From assembly GCF_902459505.1 (NCBI RefSeq), contig NC_047096.1:5704001-5768000 (forward strand): 64,000 nt of DNA, given 5' to 3'. Shown here in pieces: positions 40,425 to 50,739 of the stretch. Source of the DNA: Geotrypetes seraphini. Lineage: Eukaryota > Chordata > Amphibia > Gymnophiona > Dermophiidae. The position numbers and the translations under genes were made by a program. How positions within the stretch are numbered: the stretch's first letter is position 1; each line of letters opens with the position of its first letter. The notes below the pieces were generated by a model that worked only from the letters and a program-made list of their open reading frames with translations, did not search any database and had not been told where the DNA came from.

Positions 40425-40620
40425 CAGAGGTTCCCAAACCTGTCCTGGGGACCCCCAGCCAGTCAGGTTTTCAAGATATCCCTAATAAATATGCATGAGA
40501 GAGATTTGCATACCTGTCACTCCCATTATATGCAAATCCTCTCTCATGCATATTCATTAGGGATATCTTGAAAACCTGACTGGCTGGGGGGGTCCCCCAG
40601 GAAAGGTTTGGGAACCACTG
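40425..40620. mobile_element. hAT MITE A of an adjacent pair
   Basis: CAGAGGTTCCCAAACC / GGTTTGGGAACCACTG ends. 8-bp duplications ATCTAGAG at 40417-40424 and 40621-40628, the latter shared with the next element. Confidence 0.95.
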
Positions 40621-40628
40621 ATCTAGAG

Positions 40629-40823
40629 CATGGGCTGCCCAAGTCCAGTCTTTGAGATCTACTGGCAGGCCAGGTTTTCAGGATATCCACAATGAACATG
40701 CATGAGAGAGATCTGCATACCAAGAAGGCAGTGCAGGCAAATCTCTCTCATGCATATTCATTGTGGATATCCTGAAAACCTGGCCTGCCAGTAGATCTCA
40801 AAGACTGGACTTGGGCAGCCCTG
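40629..40823. mobile_element. hAT MITE B of an adjacent pair
   Basis: CATGGGCTGCCCAAGTCC / GGACTTGGGCAGCCCTG ends; duplications ATCTAGAG (40621-40628) and ATCTAGAA (40824-40831). Different subfamily from MITE A in its ends but sharing the inner GATATCC..ATGCATGAGAGAGAT region. Confidence 0.95.
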
Positions 40824-40966
40824 ATCTAGAATGTAACTGTTCCAATGCCATGTTTCAGCAATGCTTGCCTGCCTCTGAGTCCAAAATCAGCCACAAAAAA
40901 ATATAGAAATAAAAATAGGTAATAGTAGCAATAAAAATGTTTGACAAATAATTACACACTGTAGAC

Positions 40967-41138
40967 CAGGGATCTCAAAGTCCCTCTTGAGGGCCGCAAT
41001 CCGGTCGGGTTTTCAGGATTTCCCCAATGAATATGCATTGAAAGCAGTGCATGCAAATAGATCTCATGCATATTCATTGGGGAAATCCTGAAAGCCCGAC
41101 TGGATTGCGGCCCTCAAGAAGGGACTTTGAGACCCCTG
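40967..41138. mobile_element. hAT MITE
   Basis: CAGGGATCTCAAAGTCCC / GGGACTTTGAGACCCCTG; perfect duplications CTGTAGAC at 40959-40966 and 41139-41146. Same subfamily as 17576-17977. Confidence 0.95.
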
Positions 41139-41149
41139 CTGTAGACTAA

Positions 41150-41530
41150 CAAAAGACTCTCAAAAGAGTTTGAAAGTAAGAGAGGCATACCCTTCACTCT
41201 TTCCAAAAATACTAGGACTAGGGGACATGCGATGAAGCTACTAAGTAGCAGATTTAAAACAAATTGGAGAAAATATTTCTTCACACAATGTGTAATTAAA
41301 GTCTGAAATTCGTTGCTGGAGAATGTGATGAAATTGGTTATCTTAGCAGGGTTTAAAAAAAGGTTTGGATAATTTCCTAAAAGAGAAGTCCATGGGCCAT
41401 TATTGAGATGGCAGCATGAAATTTGTTTTATTGCTTGGGATCTTGCCAGGTACTTGGGACTTGGGTTGGCCACTGTTGGAAACAGCATCCTGGGATTGAT
41501 GGACCTTCAATTCTTATGTTCTTATGTGAG
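41150..41530 (+). mobile_element. CR1 C-terminus and 3' UTR
   Basis: KNTRTRGHAMKLLSSRFKTN-like, RKYFFTQCVIKVWNSLLEN-like residues, stop, then TTGGGTTGGCCACTGTTGG and a CTTATGTTCTTATG end. Same subfamily as 1-216 and 42823-43290. Confidence 0.8.
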
Positions 41531-41589
41531 CCAAGTCTAGGACAATCAAGCCATTGTGACATCACTGGTGAGGTTGGCTCATAGGCATT

Positions 41590-41702
41590 GGCTCCCAGTA
41601 CAAGCACGCATACAACACAAATTCTGCTGCATCCATTTCCACTTAGGGTTTTGAATAGGATGCAGCAGAATTTGTGTTGTATGCGTGCTTGTACTGGGAG
41701 CC
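41590..41702. repeat. Perfect 45-bp inverted repeat made from an L2 fragment
   Basis: 41590-41634 and 41658-41702 are exact reverse complements with a 23-bp spacer. The right arm is part of a minus-strand L2 (HWLPVQARIQHKFCCILFKT), so the left arm is an inverted copy of it. Confidence 0.92.
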
Positions 41703-41980
41703 AGTGTGAGTCTTGGAAAGCTGAGGTAATGTGGTCGTATTTACCAGGGCATGTCCTCTTTTTAGAGGACTCTCTGGGTGTCTGGACGAGGTTCCAAAAC
41801 CCAGCAGTTTGGGTCTTGAAAACTGATGGGAGCTCAGGTCTGCTTCTGGAGGTCATCCGCGCAGGCATTGTGTCGCATCCATGCCTGCACAGATACTCTC
41901 CAGAAGCGGCCCCCGAAGAGACGAGGTTTGTGTGGAACCGGGGTTGGGTGGAGGAACAGGGCGGGGCCACTCATCCTCTT
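41640..41980 (-). mobile_element. L2 fragment and hAT-like remnant
   Basis: 41640-41750 is L2 (YDHITSAFQDSHWLPVQARI). 41745-41960 shares AGGGCATGTCCTCTTTTTAGAGG-like words with 22980 and 6580 and is a MITE remnant. 41980-42485 is unassigned. Confidence 0.5.
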
Positions 41981-42489
41981 TTTTGCACATAATGCACAAG
42001 AGGGAGCATGGTCCAATCCCCGCCAGCAGACACTGCAGCTTGCTCTCTCTTCTCCAATGAGGAGTTTGTCTGCTGCCGAGGCTCCTCCTCTCTTCTGCAG
42101 CTGAGATCAGCTCATCAACATCGGACTCTGTAGTGCTTCGCTGCTGCAGCGAGTCTTCCCTTTCCTTGTGCTTTGGGGCTTGCAGTGGCACAAAAATACT
42201 CAAAGCTGTGCACGACAATTCCTGGCTTTACTGGAACACAGAGGTTTGTGCAAGCTGAAACAAACCAATGCAGACAGACAGACAACCAGATAGATGGAGC
42301 CTTTTCAACAGGTGCTATTGCCCGAAGAATATTAAAAATGTTTCTCGCTCACTAGGCAATGCATGTGCTATGTAGGGGATCAACAATTGAAGTTCTAGGT
42401 TAATCAGGGAAAGGGATTTCTCATACTAAGCCCTTTATTTAATATTAGAATTGTTGAAACCACTGTGATGAACTCCTTAATCCCTTGGT

Positions 42490-42770
42490 CTTCAATCCCA
42501 GTCCTTTGGGGTCACCAATGGGTCAGAGTTTTACAGTATCCAAGATAAATATATACAAGAGACATTTGCTCCCTCCATTGAATGCAAAGCTGTCATATAG
42601 TTTCAAGTTTATTCGGATTTTATATACGGCCTATCAAGGTTATCTAAGCAGTTTTTACAATCAGGTACTCAAGCATTTTCCCTCTCTGTCCCGGTGGGGT
42701 CACAATCTATCTAACGTACCTGTATACTCATTAGGAGTATCCTGAAAACCTTAACTGTTGGTGTTCCCAG
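42490..42770. mobile_element. Decayed hAT MITE with a CORE-SINE inserted
   Basis: Outer parts (GGGTCACCAATGGGTCAG.., ..ACTCATTAGGAGTATCCTG) are diverged halves of the CAGAGGTTCCC-type MITE. 42599-42727 between them is the 3' half of a minus-strand CORE-SINE (TTTCAAGTTTATTCGG..TAACGTACCTGTA). Confidence 0.6.
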
Positions 42771-42822
42771 AGCACTGAGATCCCTTTTATAAACAGCATT
42801 AAAATTCTGCAGTTGCCATACA

Positions 42823-43510
42823 TAAAATGCCTTACTGGAACAGACCAAAGGTCTATCAAGCCAAGTAACCTGTTTCCAGCAGTGGCCATCCCAGGTCCCA
42901 AGTACCTAGCTAGATCCCAAGTAGCAAAACAGATTATTTGCTGTTTATCCTAGGAATAAGCAGTGGATTTCCCCAAAGCTATCTCAATTAATGGCCTACG
43001 AGCTTCCTTTTTAGGAAATTATTCTAACCTTTTTTTAAACCCCGCTAAGCTAACCGATATTACCACATTCTCCAGCAATGAATTCCAGAGTTTAATTACA
43101 CATTGTGTGAAGAAATATTTTCTTTGGTTTGTTTTAAATCTACTACTTAATATTTTCATCGCATGTCTCCTAGTCCTAATATTTTTATAAAGAGTAAACA
43201 AGCGATTCACATCTATCCTTTCCACTCCAATCAATATTTTATAGATCTCTTATCATTTCTCCCCTGAGCCATCTCTTCTCCATGTCAGCCTTTCCTCATA
43301 GGGAGCTCCATCGCTCTCTGTAACATCCCTGTAGGTCTCCTCTATGTACCTCTGTCTCCATCAGCTCCTCCAAGTCTGCTACTCTAGCCTCAAGAGATCG
43401 GACCTGGTCCCTGAGTGCCAGGAGCTCTTTGCACCGAGCACACACATAAGACCTCTCACCAAATGGGAGATAAATATGTGATAGTGCAAATAACTGGATA
43501 GCCCCCATCT
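42823..43510 (-). mobile_element. CR1 LINE: 3' end joined to an ORF1 fragment
   Basis: 42823-43290 is the C-terminus and 3' UTR (minus: IGVERIDVNRLFTLYKNIRT, RKYFFTQCVIKLWNSLLEN). 43296-43508 encodes YVCARCKELLALRDQV then LEARVADLEELMETEV, a CxxC plus coiled coil resembling CR1 ORF1. ORF1 and the C-terminus lie directly together, so the centre of the element is deleted or two copies abut. Confidence 0.65.
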
Positions 43511-43614
43511 TGCTGCTGGACTGCTACCTACATCTTAATATTGGTGATTTCTTTGTTAAATTGCTAAGGGTGTTGGAATATGTAATAATGATAATATCCT
43601 GTCATACCTTTTTT

Positions 43615-44090
43615 GTTCTAGACGGTATATAGTAGCGGAAAAGTACAAAGTGGATAACGAACCTTTTTGGCTCTAGACAGAATACAGAAGTTGATAGTTA
43701 CAAAGAGGGGACAGTTGTCAATACAAGTTAGGGGGTAGGGGGAAGAGGGAAGAGAGGGGCAGAGGGCTTTTAGAAGAGGTCGGGGCTTGGAGGATCAGAT
43801 GAACTTGTCAAATAAGGGAGTTTTCAGTGCTCCTCTAAGAGCTTGATATGTTGGAGAGTTCAAGAGGAGGTTGCTAAGGGTGTTGTTCCAGATGCCAGCT
43901 TGGAAGGAGAGTGTTCTGTCGAGGAATCTTTTGTAGTGGCATCTCTTGGGAGTTGGGAATGAGAAAAATCAACATTTTGCGGGAGGGGGCGGGGTTTGTC
44001 CTGTAGGACGAAGTGATTCAGGAGGTAGGTGGGCGAGGTGATGAATACTACACTAAGGTCCCCTAAGATTGCAAGGTATATGTTAGGACT
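43615..44090 (-). mobile_element. L2-like LINE 3' part
   Basis: The order TTCTAGACGGTATATAGTAG..., AACTTGTCAAATAAGGGAG..., GTTGTTCCAGATGCCAGCTTGG mirrors the minus-strand L2 at 25822-26480. 44090-44365 is AT-rich and unassigned. Confidence 0.65.
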
Positions 44091-44369
44091 ATGTATAATG
44101 TATTAAATTTTTATTATTATTTTGAAATGTAATTGGTAGGTTACCCTCCAAGAATTTCTTAGACTATTTCTAAAGAGCTAATTACTAGTTAATAGAGATT
44201 AGCTAATTACTTTCTTAGCCTTCTAATTGGTTCAAGGGCCTCTAAATCATAGATCAGCTTAGACATTTTTAAAAGGAAATTCCATACTCCTCCCACACCC
44301 CCAACATCATTTTTTTTTCTATCACCAGGATATGAGGCAATTCATAGGAATTACCATTAGAGAGGGGGG

Positions 44370-44701
44370 GGGGTCATAAGGGGAGGCAAAAAGGGCAGTC
44401 CACCCTGGGCGCCAGCCTCCCTCCTTCTCTCTGCCCCCCTCATCCCATTCCTCCCCTTCCTCTAGTTGAAGCTGCTGTGCCGCGTCTAGGAAGTTGCATC
44501 AGAGGGAGAGACAACGGGGTGGCGAGGAGCACGTGGTTGACCGTCGCCAGCAACAACTTCAATTAGAGGTATGGGGGAAGGGAAGGGGGCGCGCGCAGCC
44601 GCCGAGATCGGGGAAGGAACGGGATGGTGCGCGCAGCAGGCGAGATCAGGGGCGGAGATGAGGGCGAGGGAGGGGTACCTCTCACCCTGGCTACGCCACT
44701 G
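44370..44701. mobile_element. hAT-like element (CAGTGGCGTAG type), left end decayed
   Basis: The right end TGGCTACGCCACTG and the internal GGGGCGGAGATGAGGGCGAGGG match 55034-55595. Confidence 0.65.
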
Positions 44702-44807
44702 ATTCGAGGTATCTTTAACAACGAGACTTTGTCCCAGGAAATTTGCTTAAGGGATGGCATCGATACATTTTTGAAGGACAGAATGAAATAAGGTTGTATT
44801 GTCAAGT

Positions 44808-44906
44808 TAGGGTTACCTGGATTGAAACATCCGGGTTTTACTTCCACTGAAAGCAACGGGATGTCTCAGTCCGTCCTCCTTTTTCTGGAGCCATACGGTA
44901 ACCCTA
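44808..44906. mobile_element. Small hAT-like MITE, 99 bp
   Basis: TAGGGTTACC...GGTAACCCTA ends; 8-bp flanks TGTCAAGT and TGTCAAGG (7 of 8). Confidence 0.8.
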
Positions 44907-44914
44907 TGTCAAGG

Positions 44915-45905
44915 CTTCCAACTTTCCTTCCCTTTAACTGCTGTTTTTATTATTGTCCTAAGACAGAAATCTGTCCCATTCCTCCCCTTTAATTCACTTC
45001 ATTGTTAGCTCTGCCAGCCTCTAATCTTCACAGACCTGTTGGAGCAGAAGAAGACAGACGGTGGGAGCTATTTATGTTTTCTTGGTAAGCAAAATAATCA
45101 TCTCTTTGTGCCCGTTTTCTGCCCTCTAATGTAATCAAAGGAAGGGGCACCGTCTCATGGGGAGAGATCACTTTTTTTCTCCTGCTCAGATTCGCAAAAA
45201 TAAATAAAGACACCAAACTGATGGTATTTCTGAAGCTTTCTTTTCTTCGGGGGGAAGGGGGGGAATCTGACTTCATTTGGCTTAAAACCTACTCTGTGAC
45301 TTTAAAACAGGGCAAGACTAATTATTCTGTAAGATCCCAGGAGGCAAATATTCTGCCCATCGCCGCAGCTGGCAGGTGCTTTGAAAGGCTGCAGGTTGGC
45401 ATCCGCCTTCCCTGGATCAAGCAGTGGGTCCAATCGGTGCCGACTGGATTTCTGCAGGGCAAAAGTTCTGGCGTTTAGATGCTCCGTTCGTTGCAGTCAT
45501 TCGTGTGTGTCGTTAATCATTTTCTCGTTTCGTAATGGAGAGACGGCTTTAATTCGGGCACTTCAAAGACACGTGTTGCGTAGCCGCTGCAGGAATTTAC
45601 AGAGGAAAAGCATTTTATTAATGCAATAGAATTCAGCTATATGGTAAATCTCTTCCAGGGAGTTTCCCTCCATAAAATAGTGATTCTGGTTTCTTTCAGC
45701 CACATTTTACTGGAGTAAATTCTGTGTTGCTTGAAAGAGAGCTTCTCATTTAAGCATATGATGGAGTTTTTAAGCAGGGAACCTTTACACCTCTTCCAAA
45801 ATCTAATTGTAAATAAGCAACTAGACGATTCCCCACAAGAAATAGGTTAAAACTTTTCTGTCTCTTTAATCCAAGAAGATCCTGTCGGTTTTGGTTTTGC
45901 CTAGT
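44915..45905. other. Repeat-poor stretch, no gene recognised
   Basis: About 1 kb of apparently unique sequence. Several open frames, none with a known motif or a convincing pair of splice sites. Confidence 0.35.
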
Positions 45906-45914
45906 GCCTCAGAC

Positions 45915-46299
45915 TAGAGAATGCAAAGGGGACAAATTGTTCCCCATCCCCGCGGGAACTCATTTTCCCATCCTGTCCCCGCGAGTTCTTTTCCTGTCCC
46001 TGCCCCATTCCTGCAAGCTCCGTCCTCATCTGCACAAGCCTCAAACCCTTTAAAATCCTAAGTGGCAACATTCTAGAGCTGAGATTGTGATGTCATAATG
46101 CCTCATTCCACCAATGCCTAAGCTCCGCCCTCATCTGCACAAGCCTCCAACACTTTAAAATCATAAGTGTTCGAGGCTTGTGCGCTAAAGGCAGAGCTTA
46201 CAGGAATGGGGCAGGGATAGGAAAAGAACTCGCGGGGACGGGATGGAAAAATGAGTTCCCGCCGGGACAGGAAAACATTTGTCCCCGTGTCATTCTCTA
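45915..46299. mobile_element. hAT MITE (105-bp-unit family), short copy
   Basis: TAGAGAATGCAAAGGGGAC / GTCATTCTCTA ends; flanks CCTCAGAC and CCTCCAAC (6 of 8). Internal CACTTTAAAATC..CTAGAGCTGAGATTGTGATG with little over one unit, compared with five at 7757-8563. 46300-46789 following it is unassigned. Confidence 0.88.
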
Positions 46300-46789
46300 C
46301 CTCCAACATCTATAACTGCTTTGGTAGAAGGCGTTTCCTAATAAGTTATGTGGACCCAATGTTTAATTAATATAATTAAATGGCCTTCTTATTGCTATGG
46401 CTCAGGAATTAATAACCAGGTGTGTTTATACTGTTATTTTTATTGTTGTTATTAAATATCGAAGTAAAATCTCAATGTTTTGCTGTTCCCAAAGCGAGCT
46501 GGTATCTAGCCTCCAGGGTTTAATTTCCCCTTCATTATTTACAGGATCCAGAGGATTTATCCTCTTCCTCCCTCCTCATGAAGACTGGCAAGTACTTTAT
46601 TTCTGCTCCCTCTCTGTGTTGGGCCCATGGCTTTGCTTGCTTTGGTTCTGAGGACACTCGGTTCTATGGCTGCTGTTAATTGCTGGTCTGCCCTGCCAGA
46701 ATAATGTTTTCCAGTGTCTGCAGTCTGCAAACTTCAAGGAATAATCAGACTGACCTCACCTTCTGGGTGTTGACTCTGTCTGTGTAGTC

Positions 46790-47905
46790 CTGTGCTGTTT
46801 CCATCCAGTTAGCATAAAACTCCTCATCTTCTCATCCGTCTATGCTGTTTTTCATCTAGTTGTCCCAAACCCCACATCTTTTCACCTGTCTATGCTGTTT
46901 TTCATCTAGTTGGCCCAAACCCCACATCTTCTCACCTGTCTTTGCTGTTTTTCATCTAGTTGTCCCAAACCCCACATCTTTTCACCTGTCTATGCTGTTT
47001 TTTAGCCAGTTGTCCCAAACCCCACATCTCTTCATAACTCTGTGCTGTTTCCATCCAGTTAGCATAAAACTCCTCATCTTCTCATCCGTCTATGCTGTTT
47101 TTCATCTAGTTGGCCCAAACCCCACATCTTTTCACCTGTCTATGCTGTTTTTCATCTAGTTGTCCCAAACCCCACATCTTTTCACCTGTCTATGCTGTTT
47201 TTTAGCCAGTTGTCCCAAACCCCACATCTCTTCATAACTCTGTGCTGTTTCCATCCAGTTAGCATAAAACTCCTCATCTTCTCACCTGTCTGCTGCTTTT
47301 CATCTAGTTGTCCCAAACCCCACATCTTTTCACCTGTCTATGCTGTTTTTCATCTAGTTGTCCCAAACCCCACATCTTCTCACCTGTCTATGCTGTTTTT
47401 CATCTAGTTGTCCCAAACCCCACATCTTTTCACCTGTCTATGCTGTTTTTTAGCCAGTTGTCCCAAACCCCACATCTCTTCATAACTCTGTGCTGTTTCC
47501 ATCCAGTTAGCATAAAACTCCTCATCTTCTCATCCGTCTATGCTGTTTTTCATCTAGTTGTCCCAAACCCCACATCTTTTCACCTGTCTATGCTGTTTTT
47601 CATCTAGTTGTCCCAAACCCCACATCTTTTCACCTGTCTATGCTGTTTTTTAGCCAGTTGTCCCAAACCCCACATCTCTTCATAACTCTGTGCTGTTTCC
47701 ATCCAGTTAGCATAAAACTCCTCATCTTCTCACCTGTCTGCTGCTTTTCATCTAGTTGTCCCAAACCCCACATCTCTTCAGCTCTCGGTGCTGTTTTCAT
47801 CCATTTAGCCTAAAACCCCACATCTTTTCACCTGTCTGTGCTGTTTTCATCCAGTTATCCCAAAGCCCCCACATCTCTTTAGCTGTCTGTGCTGTCTTCA
47901 TCCTT
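46790..47905. repeat. Minisatellite, 50-bp unit, about 22 copies
   Basis: Unit TGCTGTTTTTCATCTAGTTG + TCCCAAACCCCACATCTTTT + CACCTGTCTA. A variant unit with CATAACTCTGTGC recurs at 47033, 47233, 47481 and 47681, spacing 200, 248 and 200 bp, so blocks of four and five units were duplicated. The 99-codon open frames inside are a by-product. Confidence 0.95.
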
Positions 47906-47959
47906 AACCATAGAGGTATGATGGTAAGAAAGAGGTCCAAGATAATATATTAGCCCCAC

Positions 47960-48610
47960 AGTAATAAGCACTAAAAATTGCACATTCAAATTTCGGCCTG
48001 CAGCCAATTTGTAAGCACAGTTTAATGGAATCAGAAGTCAATTTTTGCCAATAGTTAGAATCTTGGTGAATAATTATTGGTGTGAATTCGTTGTAATTAA
48101 AATTTACATGTATAAGTTTAGGTGTGGGATCTGTACCTAAATTTTACGAGTGAGTCAAAAAAGGGGACTTGGATTGGGAGGCTCATGAGTGGATCAGGGG
48201 CATTCCCTGGATTTAAGTTTCAAGTTTATTCAGACTTGATATTCCGCTTTTACAGACCAAAGCGGTTTACAACTTTACAATCTTAAAAATTAATTAAAAG
48301 CTTAGGGGAAAGACAAACAAACCAATACAAATAGTACAAACAAAAGGTCAAAACAAAAGGGAAGGGGAAGGGTACAATATCGAAATAGAAAGATAGGGGA
48401 CAGGAAAAAATGACAAGGGAGAGGGAATGTCAGGAATAATAATAATTTAGTCTTATATACCGTTCAAGGCGGTTTACAATAAGAAAAGGCTGGACAAGCA
48501 GCAAATTACAATGCAAATATCAAATGTTTCTCAGAAAATACAAATTGCAATTGAATCAAATATTTCTCAAAGGCGGTTCACAGTAAAATTAAAAAAAAAG
48601 GCAAGTCAAA
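47960..48610 (-). mobile_element. Degenerate AT-rich repeat, then SINE and L2 3' ends
   Basis: 47960-48180 belongs with 1900-2390. 48214-48420: TTTCAAGTTTATTCAG.., CAAAGCGGTTTACAA. 48435-48600: TAATAATAATTTAGTCTTATATACCG, GGCGGTTTACAA. All are inverted 3' ends. Confidence 0.5.
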
Positions 48611-49063
48611 TAATAAGAACATAAGAATTGCAGTGGCTGGAATCAGGGGACTACAGTAGAATTACCACACTGTACCAGGATATAAGCTCAAAATCAGAAC
48701 TGTGTATGTACATAGGATGATTAACCATGGTATAAATGTATCTGTATTGAAAACCGTCTGAGAAAATGCTAACTCTGTATTGTAACACCTTTACAGAAGC
48801 TCATGTATTGTAACACAATTACAGAAGCTCATGTGAATTGACTTCCCAGTCATTAGAAGAAGCTTTCAATAAACATAAACTGACCAAAAATCCTCCCTCT
48901 GGGAAATGGGTAACATGGCAGCTTTGGAATCGTGGACAAATTGGTGGATGTTTGGAACACTCTTCCAGAGTGACAGAATTCAAAAGGCTGTTTGCTAAAT
49001 GCAGAGGATTCTTTAATGCCAAGAAGATAAGAACCAAGCCTGGAATTGCTTTCCTGGGCAGAC

Positions 49064-49330
49064 TAGGGCCTAGATTCACTAAACTCACCGGTCCGGATCG
49101 TTGTTGGGCGATCCGTGGCCAAGTTTTTCCCAGCCACAGATTCACTCCAGCTTCAGCATGCAAATGTCTCTGATCGGACGCACGCCCACAAGCGATCCCA
49201 CGGACCGCTGTAGAGCGATCGAGACGCATGCGCAGACTATCCTTGTTGGGTTGTAGAGGCCATTTGCGCATGCGCTTGCTCTTCGCACACCTGAGCTCAT
49301 AATAAAGGGGGAGGGGTGGCTGCAGATCGC
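49064..49330. repeat. Interspersed repeat, possibly R1-related
   Basis: Begins GGGCCTAGATTCACTAAACTC and carries several GATCG words and a CATGCGCA pair. 48620-49060 before it has no recognised content. The next 150 bp (GGAGTGTTCCT..GGGCCA.GTGA) recur at 52999-53060, a further unnamed repeat. Confidence 0.4.
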
Positions 49331-49569
49331 TGGAGTGTTCCTTTCATCGGGCCTCAAGCAGGTTGGGCCATGTGATCTCTCACCTTGTTGCTTTTCGGCC
49401 TGGTACTATAATGAAATGTGGAGCTTTTCATGGGGTCCCACACTTGCTGGCAACCTGCCTTTGTGCATTTTTTACAAAGGGGGCCAGGAATGGCCCCAGC
49501 AGCTTCCCCAGCGTTGGGAGAGAGTTGGTGCCTGGGGGAGATGGAGCCCATATACCCACTTGGTCTTGC

Positions 49570-50215
49570 CTGCTTCTTTTCATGATTTAGGGTACATTAA
49601 CCCCTACTACAGAAGGTTACACTGGTTGCCGACGGAGGTGCGAATAATGCTCAAGTTCGCCTGTATTTGTTTCAAGCAGGCTGGGGTCTAGCGCCTTCCT
49701 ATCTTCTATCACACTTCGTTCTACACAACCCCACAAGGTCAACCAGAAACAGTAGCATATTTACATAGCCAAGGATCACCGGCTGCAAATACAAATCCTT
49801 TCTGGACAGGTCTTTCGTGTTTCAAGCAAGCAAACAGCAATTCTGGCTGGGTAATTACATCAATGGAGTCAGGCTGATCTATGGCGCCTTTCGGAGAATA
49901 ATTAAAACCGTACTGTTTGACAGATTCATCTCCTAAACAGAAGCCTCACTAAACTTATAAATTTCTTGAGTAACATGTTGTTCCTCACATTTTGCATTTT
50001 GTAATTCGCTGATTGTCCAGCTTTATTCCCTGGGTTGCATACTTGAGATCCATATTGCATACTTGAAATTCATATTTTCCTCTTATCTATTTCTTGTGTA
50101 ATAAGTCGTACCCTCACTTCTTGTATTCTGTAATTCGCTGATTGTCCAGCCCTCTTCGATGTGAACCGCCTAGAAGTCATCTGACTATGGCGGTATAGAA
50201 GAAGGAGGTCACAGG
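49570..50215 (+). mobile_element. L2-like LINE C-terminus and 3' UTR
   Basis: INPYYRRLHWLPTEVRIMLK, FACICFKQ, RRIIKTVLFDRFIS, stop, then AAGTCATCTGACTATGGCGG. Plus-strand relative of 25822-26905. Confidence 0.85.
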
Positions 50216-50425
50216 AAAGCAGTGATAAGTATGAGTCACAAACTGATATGAATTAAATTCCCCCTTAACTTTCACACCTATGGATGGAGAACTCCTCCAG
50301 AATTTTTTTTTGCACAAGGTTTTACCCATACAAATGTTCCTGTGGAATTTTTGCACTTCTGGAAATTGTAAGCTGTGAATGAACATGATAGGATTTTGGT
50401 TTTTTTTTCAAAATTAATGCAAGTA

Positions 50426-50732
50426 CAGCTAGTCCCCAAATTACAGATGCCCAACTTATGTATGACTCATACTTAAGAACACGGTTGCGGCCTCATTTGA
50501 TTTCACTGAGCAGTATTTCCAGTGGCTTAGACTCCTCCACTTCTCCTGCAGCAGATTCAGGAACAGTGTGTGGTTGTGCATGCTGTACCTTCGAGGGAAC
50601 ACTGGTAGGGACAGTTGGCCCTTTTGGCAGAGGGAAGCAGCAAGAATCTTAAAATTTACAAGTTCTGAGTTACATACAAATCCGACTTAAGAACAGCTTT
50701 AAAAAAGTAACTTGTTCTTAACCCAGGGACTG
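50426..50732. mobile_element. Tigger-type MITE
   Basis: TA/CAGCTAGTCCCCAAATTACAG left, inverse ..GAACTTGTTCTTAACCC-like and GGGACTGCTT right; subterminal CATACTTAAGAAC and GACTTAAGAAC are inverted partners. Confidence 0.7.
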
Positions 50733-50739
50733 CTTGAAG

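Noticed and set aside
46860-47953. 99-codon frames such as SQTPHLFTCLCCF
   Set aside because: Products of the 50-bp minisatellite.
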